NCBI GenBank assembly: GCA_009746045.1
Contig: RPFO01000065.1
Coordinates: 8,122,741 to 8,186,740 of the forward strand
Direction of reading: 5' to 3'
Length of the DNA stretch: 64,000 nucleotides
Source: Mesostigma viride
Taxonomy: Eukaryota; Streptophyta; Mesostigmatophyceae; Mesostigmatales; Mesostigmataceae
Each line of letters starts with the position of its first letter. Within the stretch, counting starts at the first letter, position 1. The notes under the pieces were generated by a model. That model was not told where the DNA came from and did no database searches. It saw only the letters and a list, made by a program, of their open reading frames with translations. Positions 1-9,955 of this stretch are shown piece after piece. The translations under genes were made by a program, and so were the position numbers.

Positions 1-265
1 CACCGTACATCACACAGCCGTATATCGTACCATATACCATGCAGATGTCAACTCTTAGCGATTGGCCAACATACAAGCATTATGGAACGTTTTGTTATGG
101 GAGGTGTCCATCATCCAGGGCACGGCTTCGACCGCAGCAGATGCATAACCGAAACCACACTGGCACAGTGGCACTAGAGGACCCCACGAGAAAACTATGA
201 GAGAGACGTTTCTCCCATTTGGGGGCATAAGCCACCCCAGCGTTCTTGTCCGGCCAACCATTAAT

Positions 266-415
266 GAATGACCATGCAGACAATTACCACCAAGGGCTAG
301 CGACATTAATGAATAACCACGTAGACGATACCACCAAGGGCTAGTGAATAACCACGTAGACGATACCACCAAGGGCTAGTGAATAACCACGTAGACAATA
401 CCACCAAGGGCTAGC
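266..415. repeat. 35-bp tandem repeat
   Basis: Three adjacent 35-bp copies begin at 311, 346 and 381. They share the core ACCACCAAGGGCTAG, and a degenerate copy lies at about 266-300. No coding role is visible. The array lies downstream of the last ankyrin-gene exon I could place, so it could be intronic or 3' flanking sequence. Confidence 0.8.
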
Positions 416-504
416 GACTCATGGTTAACAACTTGAAGTTTCCCCACCTTTGGGGTATCATTCCCACCACCGCAGCAACTTTGTTGCCTATACGCTAGTA
501 GTAA

Positions 505-690
505 ATATCTCAAATAGATTTGGGCGTGAGCGTGAATATGCGCACCATGCTAGAGGCTTGACCATTATTGACTAATGAAGGGACTGAAGAATGTGCCATC
601 TTTGGGCGTCAGCGCCACGATCCGCCGCTCCGCTATTGACTTTCCCACGTTTGGGCGTGAGCGCCACGATGCGCGCGGTGCTAGTCATTC
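505..690 (-). repeat. Decayed copies of the ankyrin-gene exon 5 end
   Basis: Read on the minus strand, segments at about 598-635 and 645-683, and more weakly 508-550, resemble the exon 5 segment encoding RRIVALTPK at 743-780. They keep the words for IVALTPK but lack the rest of the exon or an open frame. I read them as partial tandem duplications of an exon end. Each copy is short, so the repetition is clear but its origin is inferred. Confidence 0.55.
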
Positions 691-742
691 CATCCACAGA
701 AAAGACTCAATAGCATGTAGCCCATAACTAATCGAATCCCAC

Positions 743-3700
743 CTTTCGGCGTGAGCGCCACGATGCGCCGTTCCGCGTCATCCACCTCCGCGTCCGACAC
801 GTTGGTGGGCTTGCCCAAAAAGTAGGTGCTCCAGTCGCCGATCTGGGCACACGTACGAGGAGACACCCAATAACGACAGGAGTCATTGGCATGTTGCCCA
901 AAAAGTAGGCGCTCCAGTTGCCGCTCGGGGCACACATAGGGGAAGAGAAACTATAACGATCATAATCATGGGTAGACTTTTAAATTTAAATTGCCCAGGA
1001 AGCAGGAGCTCGAGTCGCCCAAAACATGACCAAAAACACAAACTCAAAAACAAAAGAACGAACACAAACAACAGCATCAAGAAACATGAAAAACAACTTA
1101 GCAACAAGACAAAGAAAAAAAAAACAACATGGAAAAAAAGTCCTTCCAGGACACCTATCCTCTTTCACCGAATTCCATCCTCAATTCACCTCCCTTGGAG
1201 CAGAGGAATTGCTGCACATAGCCTATCCTCTTTCCGCACGCTTTACTTATTTTTTATTCTCCCTCCCTCCACCCACCGTGGAATAGAGGAACCGCTGCAC
1301 AAACGGCTGGTGTTCAAGGAAAACCGCCTTCTTGACCGGATACTTGTCCCCGAACAAACTCTCCGTGAGCATCTCCACGACCGTGCCCCACACAGGCGCC
1401 GGCAGCTCATCCAGCTGCGCCGGGTCCATGGCCACCAGCACGCTCCCCTGGGGCCCCGCCTCGTCCAGGTGGGCATGAAGCACCATGCGGCGCCAGCTGC
1501 TGCTACACGCACTGCTGCAGCAGCTGCTGCACCCGTGCTTGTCCTTGTCCTTGTCCTTGTCACGCGAGTCCCTCGCAGCGGCCAGCTTGCTATTGTTCCC
1601 GCCCCCGGCGCTGTTATTGTTGCTGCCCCCTGTCCCTTTTTTCGCCTTCTCCGCGGGCCCGCCTTTCTTGTCCGCATCGGACCCACCTTTGGCGTTGTCA
1701 CCGGCCGTGCCGGCGCCCGTGGACGTGCCACCTGGCTTTCCCAAGTCGCCCAGGCTTACGTTGGCCTCATTCTCCACACTCTCCTTGATGGCGAGCATGA
1801 CCGAGTAGAGGCAGGACTCGGCCACGGCGGACGGCTCGCAGTGGCAGTAGCCGGAGAGAGCCATGGCCACCCGCGCAAGGACGACCACCTTCTCCTCGTA
1901 TGTCAGGTAGCCGTAGGGGAACTGGGGGAAGAGGGGGGAAGAGGGGGAGGGGGGGGACGAGGGGAGAAGAGGGGGGACGAGGGGGGACGAGGGGGACGAG
2001 GGGGGAAGAGGGGGGAAGAGGGGGAAGAGGGGGACGAGGGGAGAAGAGGAAGGAAGAGGGGGGAAGAGGGGGAAGAGGGGGAAGAGGGGGACGAGGGGGG
2101 AAGAGGGGGAAGAGGGGAGAAGAGGGGGGAAGAGGGGGAAGAGGGGAGAAGAGGGGGAAGAGGGGGACGAGGGGGACGAGGGGGAAGAGGGGGACAAGGG
2201 GGACGAGGGGGACGAGGGGGAAGAGGGGGAAGAGGGGGGAAGAGGGGGAAGAGGGGGAAGAGGGGGAAGAGGGGGAAGAGGGGGAAGAGGGGGAAGAGGG
2301 GGAAGAGGGGGAAGAGGGGGAAGAGGGGGACGAGGGGAGAAGAGGGGGGAAGAGGGGGACGAGGGGGACGAGGGGGAAGAGGGGGACGAGGGGGAAGAGG
2401 GGGAAGAGGGGGAAGAGGGGGAAGAGGGGGAAGAGGGGGGAAGAGGGGGAAGAGGGGGGACGAGGGGGACGAGGGGGACGAGGGGGACGAGGGGAACAGG
2501 GGGACGAGGGGGAAGAGCGGGGAAGAGGGGGAAGAGGGGGGAAGAGGGGGAAGAGGGGGAAGAGGGGGAAGAGGGGGGAAGAGGGGGACAAGGGGGGACG
2601 AGGGGACGAGGGGGAAGAGGGGGACGAGGGGGACGAGGGGGAAGAGGGGACGAGGGGGAAGAGGGGGAAGAGGGGGAAGAGGGGGAAGAGGGGGAAGAGG
2701 GGGAAGAGGGGGACGAGGGGGACGAGGGGGGAAGAGGGGGAAGAGGGGAGAAGAGGGGGAAGAGGGGGAAGAGGGGGAAGAGGGGGAAGAGGGGGACGAG
2801 GGGGACGAGGGGGAAGAGGGGGACAAGGGGGACGAGGGGGAAGAGGGGGAAGAGGGGGAAGAGGGGGAAGAGGGGGACGAGGGGGGAAGAGGGGGACGAG
2901 GGGGACGAGGGGGAAGAGGGGGACGAGGGGGGAAGAGGGGGAAGAGGGGGAAGAGGGGGACGAGGGGGAAGAGGGGGAAGAGGGGGAAGAGGGGGAAGAG
3001 GGGGAAGAGGGGGAAAGAGGGGGACGAGGGGGACGAGGGGGGAAGAGGGGAAGAGGGGGAAGAGGGGGACGAGGGGGGACGAGGGGGACGAGGGGGACGA
3101 GGGGGACGAGGGGGACAAGGGGGACGAGGGGGACCAGGGGGAAGAGGGGGACGAGGGGGACGAGGGGGACGAGGGGGGAAGAGGGGGAAGAGGGGGAAGA
3201 GGGGGAAGAGGGGGAAGAGGGGGAAGAGGGGAAGAGGGGGGACGAGGGGGACGAGGGGGAAGAGGGGGAAGAGGGGGAAGAGGGGGAAGAGGGGAAGAGG
3301 GGGAAGAGGGGGAAGAGGGGGAAGAGGGGGACGAGGGGGACGAGGGGGACGAGGGGGACGAGGGGGAAGAGGGGGAAGAGGGGGACGAGGGGGGAACAGG
3401 GGGACGAGGGGGGAAGAGGGGGAAGAGGGGGAAGAGGGGGAAGAGGGGGAAGAGGGGGAGAGGGGGAAGAGGGGGAAGAGGGGGAAGAGGGGGAAGAGGG
3501 GGGAAGAGGGGGAAGAGGGGGAAGAGGGGGAAGAGGGGGACGAGGGGACGAGGGGGGGAGAGGGGGAGAGGGGGAAGAGGGGGAAGAGGGGGAAGAGGGG
3601 GAAGAGGGGGAAGAGGGGGAAGAGGGGGAAGAGGGGGAAGAGGGGGAAGAGGGGGAAGAGGGGGAAGAGGGGGAAGAGGGGGACGAGGGGGAAGAGGGGG

Positions 3701-6700
3701 AAGAGGGGGAAGAGGGGGAAGAGGGGGAAGAGGGGGAAGAGGGGGAAGAGGGGGACGAGGGGGACGAGGGGGACGAGGGGGACGAGGGGGAAGAGGGGGA
3801 AGAGGGGGAAGAGGGGGAAGAGGGGGAAGAGGGGGAAGAGGGGGGACGAGGGGGAAGAGGGGGACGAGGGGGACGAGGGGGACGAGGGGGAAGAGGGGGA
3901 AGAGGGGGAAGAGGGGGAAGAGGGGGAAGAGGGGGAAGAGGGGGACGAGGGGGACGAGGGGGAAGAGGGGGGAAGAGGGGGACGAGGGGGGAAGAGGGGG
4001 AAGAGGGGGAAGAGGGGGAAGAGGGGGAAGAGGGGGAAGAGGGGGAAGAGGGGGAAGAGGGGGGAAGAGGGGGACGAGGGGGAAGAGGGGGACGAGGGGG
4101 ACGAGGGGGGAAGAGGGGGACGAGGGGGAAGAGGGGGAAGAGGGGGACGAGGGGGACGAGGGGGAAGAGGGGGAAGAGGGGGAAGAGGGGGAAGAGGGGG
4201 AAGAGGGGGAAGAGGGGGAAGAGGGGTACGAGGGGGACGAGGGGGAAGAGGGGGACGAGGGGGAAGAGGGGGAAGAGGGGGAAGAGGGGGACGAGGGGGA
4301 CGAGGGGGAAGAGGGGGATGAGGGGGATGAGGGGGAAGAGGGGGGGAGAGGGAGACAAGGGAGAGGGGGAAAAAGGGGGGGGGGGGACAAGGGGGTTTGG
4401 GGCAAGGAAACGGCGGGTCAGGTCGGGGGAGGGGGGAAGAACGAGGTATTGGTATGGGAAGGGAGGGGAGAGGAGCATAAGTAGGCAAATGGTAGCCGGT
4501 GCAGGGTCAGCAAGAGTGGTGTGGTGGTGATGATGATGGTGGCCATGATGGTGATGATGACCACAATGAAAAATAAAAACTTAATGTATATATATCCACA
4601 GGGGGGGGGGGCTGGCAAGCGGTCGTGGCTGAGCACAACTGCATCCCACGGCGACCCCTATTCGCTGTCATGGGGATCAAAGGGTGACATGTACCAGGAT
4701 CAAAGGGTGACATGTACCAGGATTAAAGGGTGCTATACTGCAGTGTGCACAGAGTGGCAGTTGAGACGCTGTGCAGTAGAGGCAAAAGGGAAAACAAAGA
4801 GCTTTCTCTTACACCCCCCGCCCCACGTTTGAGATTCCCAGGTTTAGGATCTTGAGACCCTGGATTTGAAACTTCAGGTTTAAGATCGCAGGGCTGGTTT
4901 TGGGCAAAAAGATCTAAAAGTTGGTACAAAATGCTGCAAAGTTATATCAATTGGCGGGCATTTGGTGGGCTCCGGCGGGGCGCGCCGCGCCACGCCCCCT
5001 TAGGTTTAAGATCGCCTACAGCTCTCAGCTTTAAGATCGTCAGCCCTGGATTTGATTTTAGGTTTAAGATCGCAGCCCTGGGTCGGACGGACCCCAATCT
5101 TTAACGTGGGGCTAGGGGTGTATTCTAGCTCAGCTCCTACCATTGAAATAGGTGCTGTGCGGCCTCCTAATGGGTTACCTGTATAAAGCGCTTGGAGAGT
5201 TCTTTTTTTCAATACATCCTCCAACTTTCTTCTGGTGCTTCAGTAACATGGGCACACCATGCTATTGTAGCGACGAGGAATACAGGATGGACAAAGCTTG
5301 ATAGGAGAAGGGAGCTCCAGGTAAAGAGTCACCTTATCAATACGAAACGCCATTAGCCAGGTTAACACACTACGGAGAGCTGCTTCGCGTCCAGCTCTTG
5401 AACCACTTGACAACCCAACAGGTGACCCCCTTGGCTAGCCAACACGGAACGCACCACGGAGAGCTGCTTCGCGTCCAGCTCTTGAACCACTCGACAACCC
5501 AACAGGTGACCCCCTTGGCTAGCCAACACGGAACGCACCACAGAGACCCTAAACCCTAAACCCTAAACCCTAAACCCTAAACCCTAAACCCTAAACCCTA
5601 AACACGGAACGCACCACGGAGACCTGCTTCGAGTTGAGCTCGAGCTCCTTGCGCGCCGTCTCCAGCCCTCGCTCAAACAGCGTCGCCATGGCGCCCTGCA
5701 GGACCAGGAACGGCTTCACCCGCACAGGCTCCTTGCTGCTGCCACCCGCACCCGCGCCGCCCGCGGCAGCCCCCGCGCCCCCGCAGTGCCCATAGCTGCT
5801 GCCGCCGCCACCGACGCACACGGCCCCCTTCTCCCCCCCCGCCCCCAGCCCCCCATTTTTACTTGTCTTGCCGTTAGCCGCGTTTGTTTGCGCTGGTGCG
5901 GCCCCAACCGCCGCTGCCCCCCCCTTGCTAATTGTCCCACCGTCTTTACTACCCCCAGGGGCCGGCGCGGCTGTTTTTGCCTTGGATGCAGGCGCCTTTG
6001 CGACCGGAGCAGTCGATTTGCTGTCGGTTCCCGGGCCTTGCCCTCCCGTGTTGTTTCCCCCCGTGGCGGCAGGCTTTGGTTTTGCATCACTCGTGGTCGG
6101 CTCCGGGATCGACTTGGCCCCCCCCGCTGCCCCCCCCTGCCCCGCGGGCACGCCCAGGGTTATTGTGGGTTGACACGTGGCGGGTGCGGACGCGTTCTGC
6201 TGCGGAGATCCCAGGGACGGTGCACACACGAGGGGAGAAGTGGAGAAGCGGGACAAGATTTTATGGCCGAGTACACTAATATGTCACCAGTATGTCTCCA
6301 CTACGTCAATAAACTCTGAGGATGGGCGTGAATGATGGGCCGGCGCTACAAAACTGAAGTATTGTCACTATAACAGTCATTTCGGCGAGTGCTTGACATG
6401 CAAAGCACTAGCAGGCGCAACCAGTTTGGCTTCGGCACAGTCGGTACAAGTAACACTAACACTTAAGTATAGTGACAGAAAACGCACCAGCAGCGACCGG
6501 ATGACCTCTGGGTGGCTCGCAGCCGAGAGCGGCGTGAGGCCCAGGGCGTCCGGCAGCAGCAACGCCGCGCCGTACGCCAGCAGCGTCCGCACCACCCCCG
6601 CGTGGCCCGCCTGCGTGGCGAGGAACAGTGGGGTGCGCCGGGTGCCCGGCTCCAGCACGTCCACCTTGGCGACCGCCCGGCCGGATGCCATCGGGTCTGC

Positions 6701-8544
6701 CAGCAGAACCTGGGCCACGCCCAGGTGGCCGCGAAGCGCCGCGCGGTGTAGCGGGTAGTGACCCTCCTTGTTGTCCGTCAACTGGGGGTAGAAGGGGGTC
6801 GGGGTCGGGGGCGGGGGCGGGGGGGTGGGGGTTGGGGGGGGGAGGGGGAGTGGGCAAATCCGACACAACGCACAGAAAACGCGGGCAGGCGAGTGAAGCG
6901 CAAGGGGCGGGCAGGCGAGTGAAGCAAAAGGGGAACCGCACAAATGAGAAAGGAACAAGATTGAAAAGGACTAGGTAATGGATAGGAGTTCTGAAACAAC
7001 GGAGGTGAAGTGGAATAGCGAAGGAGTAAATGAGGAAAAACAAAGGGCTCGAGAAGGGAAAGAGAAAACTCACAAGGATTAGGAGTGAGTAGGAAATGAA
7101 GAAAGGTGGTCACAAAAGAGGTCAAGAGCGCGGCAGCTCCAGTGGTCCCACCCAGGACAAGAAGATCTAGAACTAGGCAAAGTGACTCCTTATGGAAGGG
7201 GCAGCCGTTGCAAACAGTCCCCCTCACACATGGTCTCCCTAGACAAGGGAAAGAATTCGAAGCCCATCCCTCGCCGAGGTGTAGGCTGGAGCCAGGCACG
7301 TTTGGGGTCGGGTAAATGGCCGCATGCACCGATGTCATGATAGGGTGACAAGGGTGTTGCATGGTGCGTGTGTGTGGGCCCAGTGGGATGATCCAGGTGC
7401 GTAGGACGATGCATGGCACGGCTTGAGGATTCTGTTCGCATAACGAGGTAGGGTAGGGTTCGGAGGGCATGCGTTGGCCGTTTCGCAGGTAGAAAGAGAA
7501 GGCGCCATTGAACCAACCGACTTATCCGTGGCCTATAACTGTTTAGGGTTTACCCTAAACCCTAGTCCCTAAACCACTGAACCAACCGACTTATCCGTGG
7601 CCTATAACCCTCCTCCGTCGTCACAGGACTGACGCTGCTTGTGACCAGACTGTAAACATGGTACGTTGGCAGAAAGACGACATGAAATCAAATGCCCTGA
7701 CAGGGTGACCAACGACATCCGCAAGGTTCCAAGGGCATCATGGCTTGCTATCTCTCGGTGACTGCAACACAAGCCACAGTAATGAAGAAGACGTGCATGC
7801 GGGCTTGCATGAAAACATACGAGAGATTCTCTTTTCCGGCACGCTAGTCTGCGGGGAAAAAATCGAATGTGCGATGAGGAAACATGCGTCGATGATGCTT
7901 CGATTGTTCCAGGGTTTCATGTTGGGAGAACCAAATCCGGGCAAATCTGGTATCAATAACACGAATATACTGCCCAGTACCATACAACATCTGGCCACAC
8001 ACAACACCCTGCATACCTCCGGGCTTGCCCCTTTGCCTAGAAGAAATGTGACCATATCCGCGTGTCCAGCGTCCGCTGCCCACCACAAGGCGGTGGCTTT
8101 TCTCGTCTCGGCCTGGGCTCCTTCTGACCCGCTTTTCGCCTCTTTGTCGAATGGAAAGCAAAGCTCATTCATTCCGACGCCATTAGCGAGACACTTTTCT
8201 ACGGCAGCTCGCTGTCCACTAATGGCCGCCTCTGCCAATATGGAAGGCCAGCAAACAGACGACTTCGATCCAGGCCCGGACTCCATGTCCGACACGCCGT
8301 CGGAGGAAGACTCAGGACGCGCTCGCTTTTGGTTGGACCCAACCACGCCATTTGCAGATTCGGCATTCTTGTCCTTTTTGGACGGCACTGCCTTGTTAGA
8401 AGAGCTTGCAGGTGCGTCAGAATCAACCGGCTGCGAACTTTCTTCCTTTTCTGAGGCTGACGGGGGCCCTTTGTGCGCGGCGAGGACGCCGGCCAGGCCA
8501 ACGCCGCGCGAGGCGGCAGCACTCTTCTTCCGCGAGTTCACCAT
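743..8544 (-). CDS. Ankyrin-repeat protein, multi-exon, 3' end not found
   Basis: Five exons, all joined in frame: 8544-8017, 6781-6488, 6199-5624, 1921-1277 and 842-743 (about 714 codons). Introns 1-4 are phase 0 and the last exon ends in phase 1, so at least one more exon follows. Exon 1 begins at ATG 8544 (MVNSRKK; an in-frame ATG at 8616 is possible), encodes a Ser/Lys-rich tail, then an ankyrin repeat (ATALWWAADAGHADMVTFLL). Exon 2 continues with HYPLHRAALRGHLGVAQVLL and RTPLFLATQAGHAGVVRTLL, both classical ankyrin helices. Exon 3 is an Ala/Gly/Pro low-complexity linker ending in a helical segment (LFERGLETARKELEL). Exon 4 holds an unrecognised Ala/Cys-rich helical domain (VVLARVAMALSGYCHC) and a Gly/Lys linker. 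Exon 5 encodes IGDWSTYFLGKP. Ankyrin repeats mediate protein binding; the partner is unknown. The exon 3 donor (GTCTCC) is the weakest junction. Confidence 0.72.
897..1025 (-). repeat. Two decayed copies of the ankyrin-gene exon 5 start
   Basis: On the minus strand, about 932-897 reads GCAACTGGAGCGCCTACTTT, close to exon 5 at 836-817 (GCGACTGGAGCACCTACTTT). A third, more diverged version lies at about 1022-993. Both sit in the intron between exons 4 and 5, on the acceptor side, and look like partial exon duplications that lost splicing. Confidence 0.5.
1922..4385 (+). repeat. 2.4-kb polypurine 9-bp minisatellite
   Basis: About 270 units of GGGGGAAGA with frequent GGGGGACGA variants, interspersed with 10-bp and 8-bp units. 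The plus strand is almost pure purine. There are no stop codons in many frames, so it yields very long fake ORFs (KRG, EEG or GRG repeats, and SSP/LPP repeats on the minus strand) that are not genes. It fills the 3' part of the ankyrin-gene intron between exons 3 and 4 and ends exactly at the 3' splice site (minus strand CTTCCCCCAG at 1931-1922), where it acts as a greatly expanded polypyrimidine tract. Confidence 0.95.
4675..4733 (+). repeat. 23-bp tandem repeat
   Basis: Two and a half copies of GATCAAAGGGTGACATGTAC plus three bases. It lies in the same long ankyrin-gene intron. The rest of that intron from 4740 to 5371 shows only scattered copies of GGTTTAAGATCGCA and no gene. Confidence 0.8.
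5372..5539 (+). repeat. Two 84-bp tandem copies derived from an exon edge
   Basis: Nearly identical units at 5372-5455 and 5456-5539. Each starts ACGGAGAGCTGCTTCG. The same start recurs at 5616-5632, where it is the 3' edge and splice donor of ankyrin-gene exon 3. The units therefore look like duplications of the exon/intron border that now lie in the intron. A telomeric insertion sits at the boundary to the third copy. Confidence 0.8.
5547..5602 (+). repeat. Interstitial telomeric repeat, (CCCTAAA)8
   Basis: Eight perfect copies of CCCTAAA, the plant/Arabidopsis-type telomere heptamer, in an intron far from any visible chromosome end. The flanks carry a short duplication (CACGGAACGCACCAC at 5527-5541 and 5603-5617), the pattern expected when a break is repaired with telomeric DNA. 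Confidence 0.95.
7509..7608 (+). repeat. Telomere-like insert flanked by 31-bp direct repeats
   Basis: A 31-bp sequence beginning TGAACCAACCGACTTATCCG occurs at 7509-7539 and 7578-7608. The 38 bp between contain TTTAGGG followed by inverted CCCTAAACCCTA and CCCTAAAC. The site is in ankyrin-gene intron 1 (8016-6782). It looks like a staggered break filled in and patched with telomeric sequence in both orientations. Confidence 0.85.
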
Positions 8545-9955
8545 TTCACCAGCTTGTGAGTTAGGAACGGTAGTGGTGCAGTAAAAATCTGTCAAAGCTG
8601 TCTGCCTAAGGTTCATTCCCTTCGCACCCTACGCACGCGCATTGAACGGTTCACGCCCATGGCACTAATAAGTTCGAAAGCCGCCTAATAAGAGCGTCTT
8701 TTACAAAGGTACTCGGAGGTGCTGGTGGCTTTGTCCGGGAAAGGTGCTCATGCCAACGCTGGAGAGCTCCTTAGTTACCCCCGCTAACAGCGAAACTATG
8801 GATACACACCATGGGAAAGCGTAGCCTACTGGAGGGCATGTGTCGCGTCCAAGTCGTCTCGATCCTGACGCCTAACCTCGCCTAACGCTGTAGTTTTTTT
8901 GCATTGGAAAGAAATACGCGCACATGGGGCCGGATCACAGTGGCTGGGCAGCTTTATTTTGCCGCGAAATCCTTGGCTCACGACTCTAGCCGCGCGGGCC
9001 AGGTGGAAAGAAAGTCTTAGGCACCTGTCCCCGATTGCCACGTTGCTCCAAAGAAGCTTCCAGGGTCCGAGTAGGTTGCTCAGGAAATTCACTTTAGCTT
9101 GGCAGCATTAAGATGCACCCGTGCTGTGACGTGACTTGGTCTTCCTCTAGGAACGTGGGCACTTAATGACGACTTCATGCCTTGAATTAATTAGCAAGGG
9201 GTTCGTTCACGTGTGTACTGCGTACCGCAATAATCGCTTACAGTTATACCTACGCGATCAAACTTCGAAACGCTATGCTCCATAGCCAACCATAGCACAA
9301 CACTATAGCCATCTCTACTTGCTTGCACTCAGGAAGTATTGATAATACAGCATGAGAACTTACACACCTGTATTTGATCAAAGATAATACGCACGGCTGT
9401 GCATGCGCAGCTCAGGACCTTGCAACCGACTTGTTCGTTACGATTATGGTTGCTTCTCTTACGCGGGCTTTCGAGACATCTGGAGTTTATTTATGGGCAC
9501 TAACTACGGAAAAGTAGTTTAATGCTGGCCATATTAAGAACGTTCAAGGTTGTGCAGCCAGCATTGTTACGGACAGCTTCGTGTACTATGCAGACATCTT
9601 CCAATTTTATGGGTGGCAGCACTGGCGACGAAGTTGGACTCTTGTTGAAGGTATCCAGACTCGGGGCAACAACTGGCCATGACCTTTGAGAGTTTCCAGA
9701 TTGACCTGAGTGAATGCCTAACCTTCGCGTCGTTTTCTTTCACTGGCAACTTCGTCAATCCCGCAGGCAACTAATTTCGCGGCCTTAAAGCACAGGTGAG
9801 GTTTGCCGTGAAAGTTGATGAACGAAACCATTTAAAGAGTAGCTTTGGACAACATGAATTGCTTCTAGGCTTCCCAGCTGTCCGCGTCGTCTTTGTGGTT
9901 TGCCAAAACTAACAAAACTCGCCTGGCTCGTCCGGCTGGCTCGTGTAACTGCCAG
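8545..9955. other. Region between divergent genes, no gene assigned
   Basis: This lies between the start of the minus-strand ankyrin gene and the first placed exon of the plus-strand MESH1-like gene. The MESH1 N-terminal exon, and probably a shared promoter area, should lie here. I found no exon with both a convincing start codon and a donor of the right phase. No repeats or RNA genes were seen. Confidence 0.5.

Noticed and set aside
968-4530. Open frames of 860-1117 codons on both strands
   Set aside because: They are translations of the stop-free 9-bp minisatellite (KRG, EEG, SSP, LPP repeats), not genes. Real exon 4 of the ankyrin gene only begins at 1921 on the minus strand.
5547-5602. 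True chromosome end
   Set aside because: Only eight telomere units, with unique coding sequence continuing on both sides.
8899-9111. First exon of the MESH1-like gene near LYFAAKSLAHD
   Set aside because: Weakly resembles the family N-terminus, but there is no start codon in frame and no donor with the needed phase.
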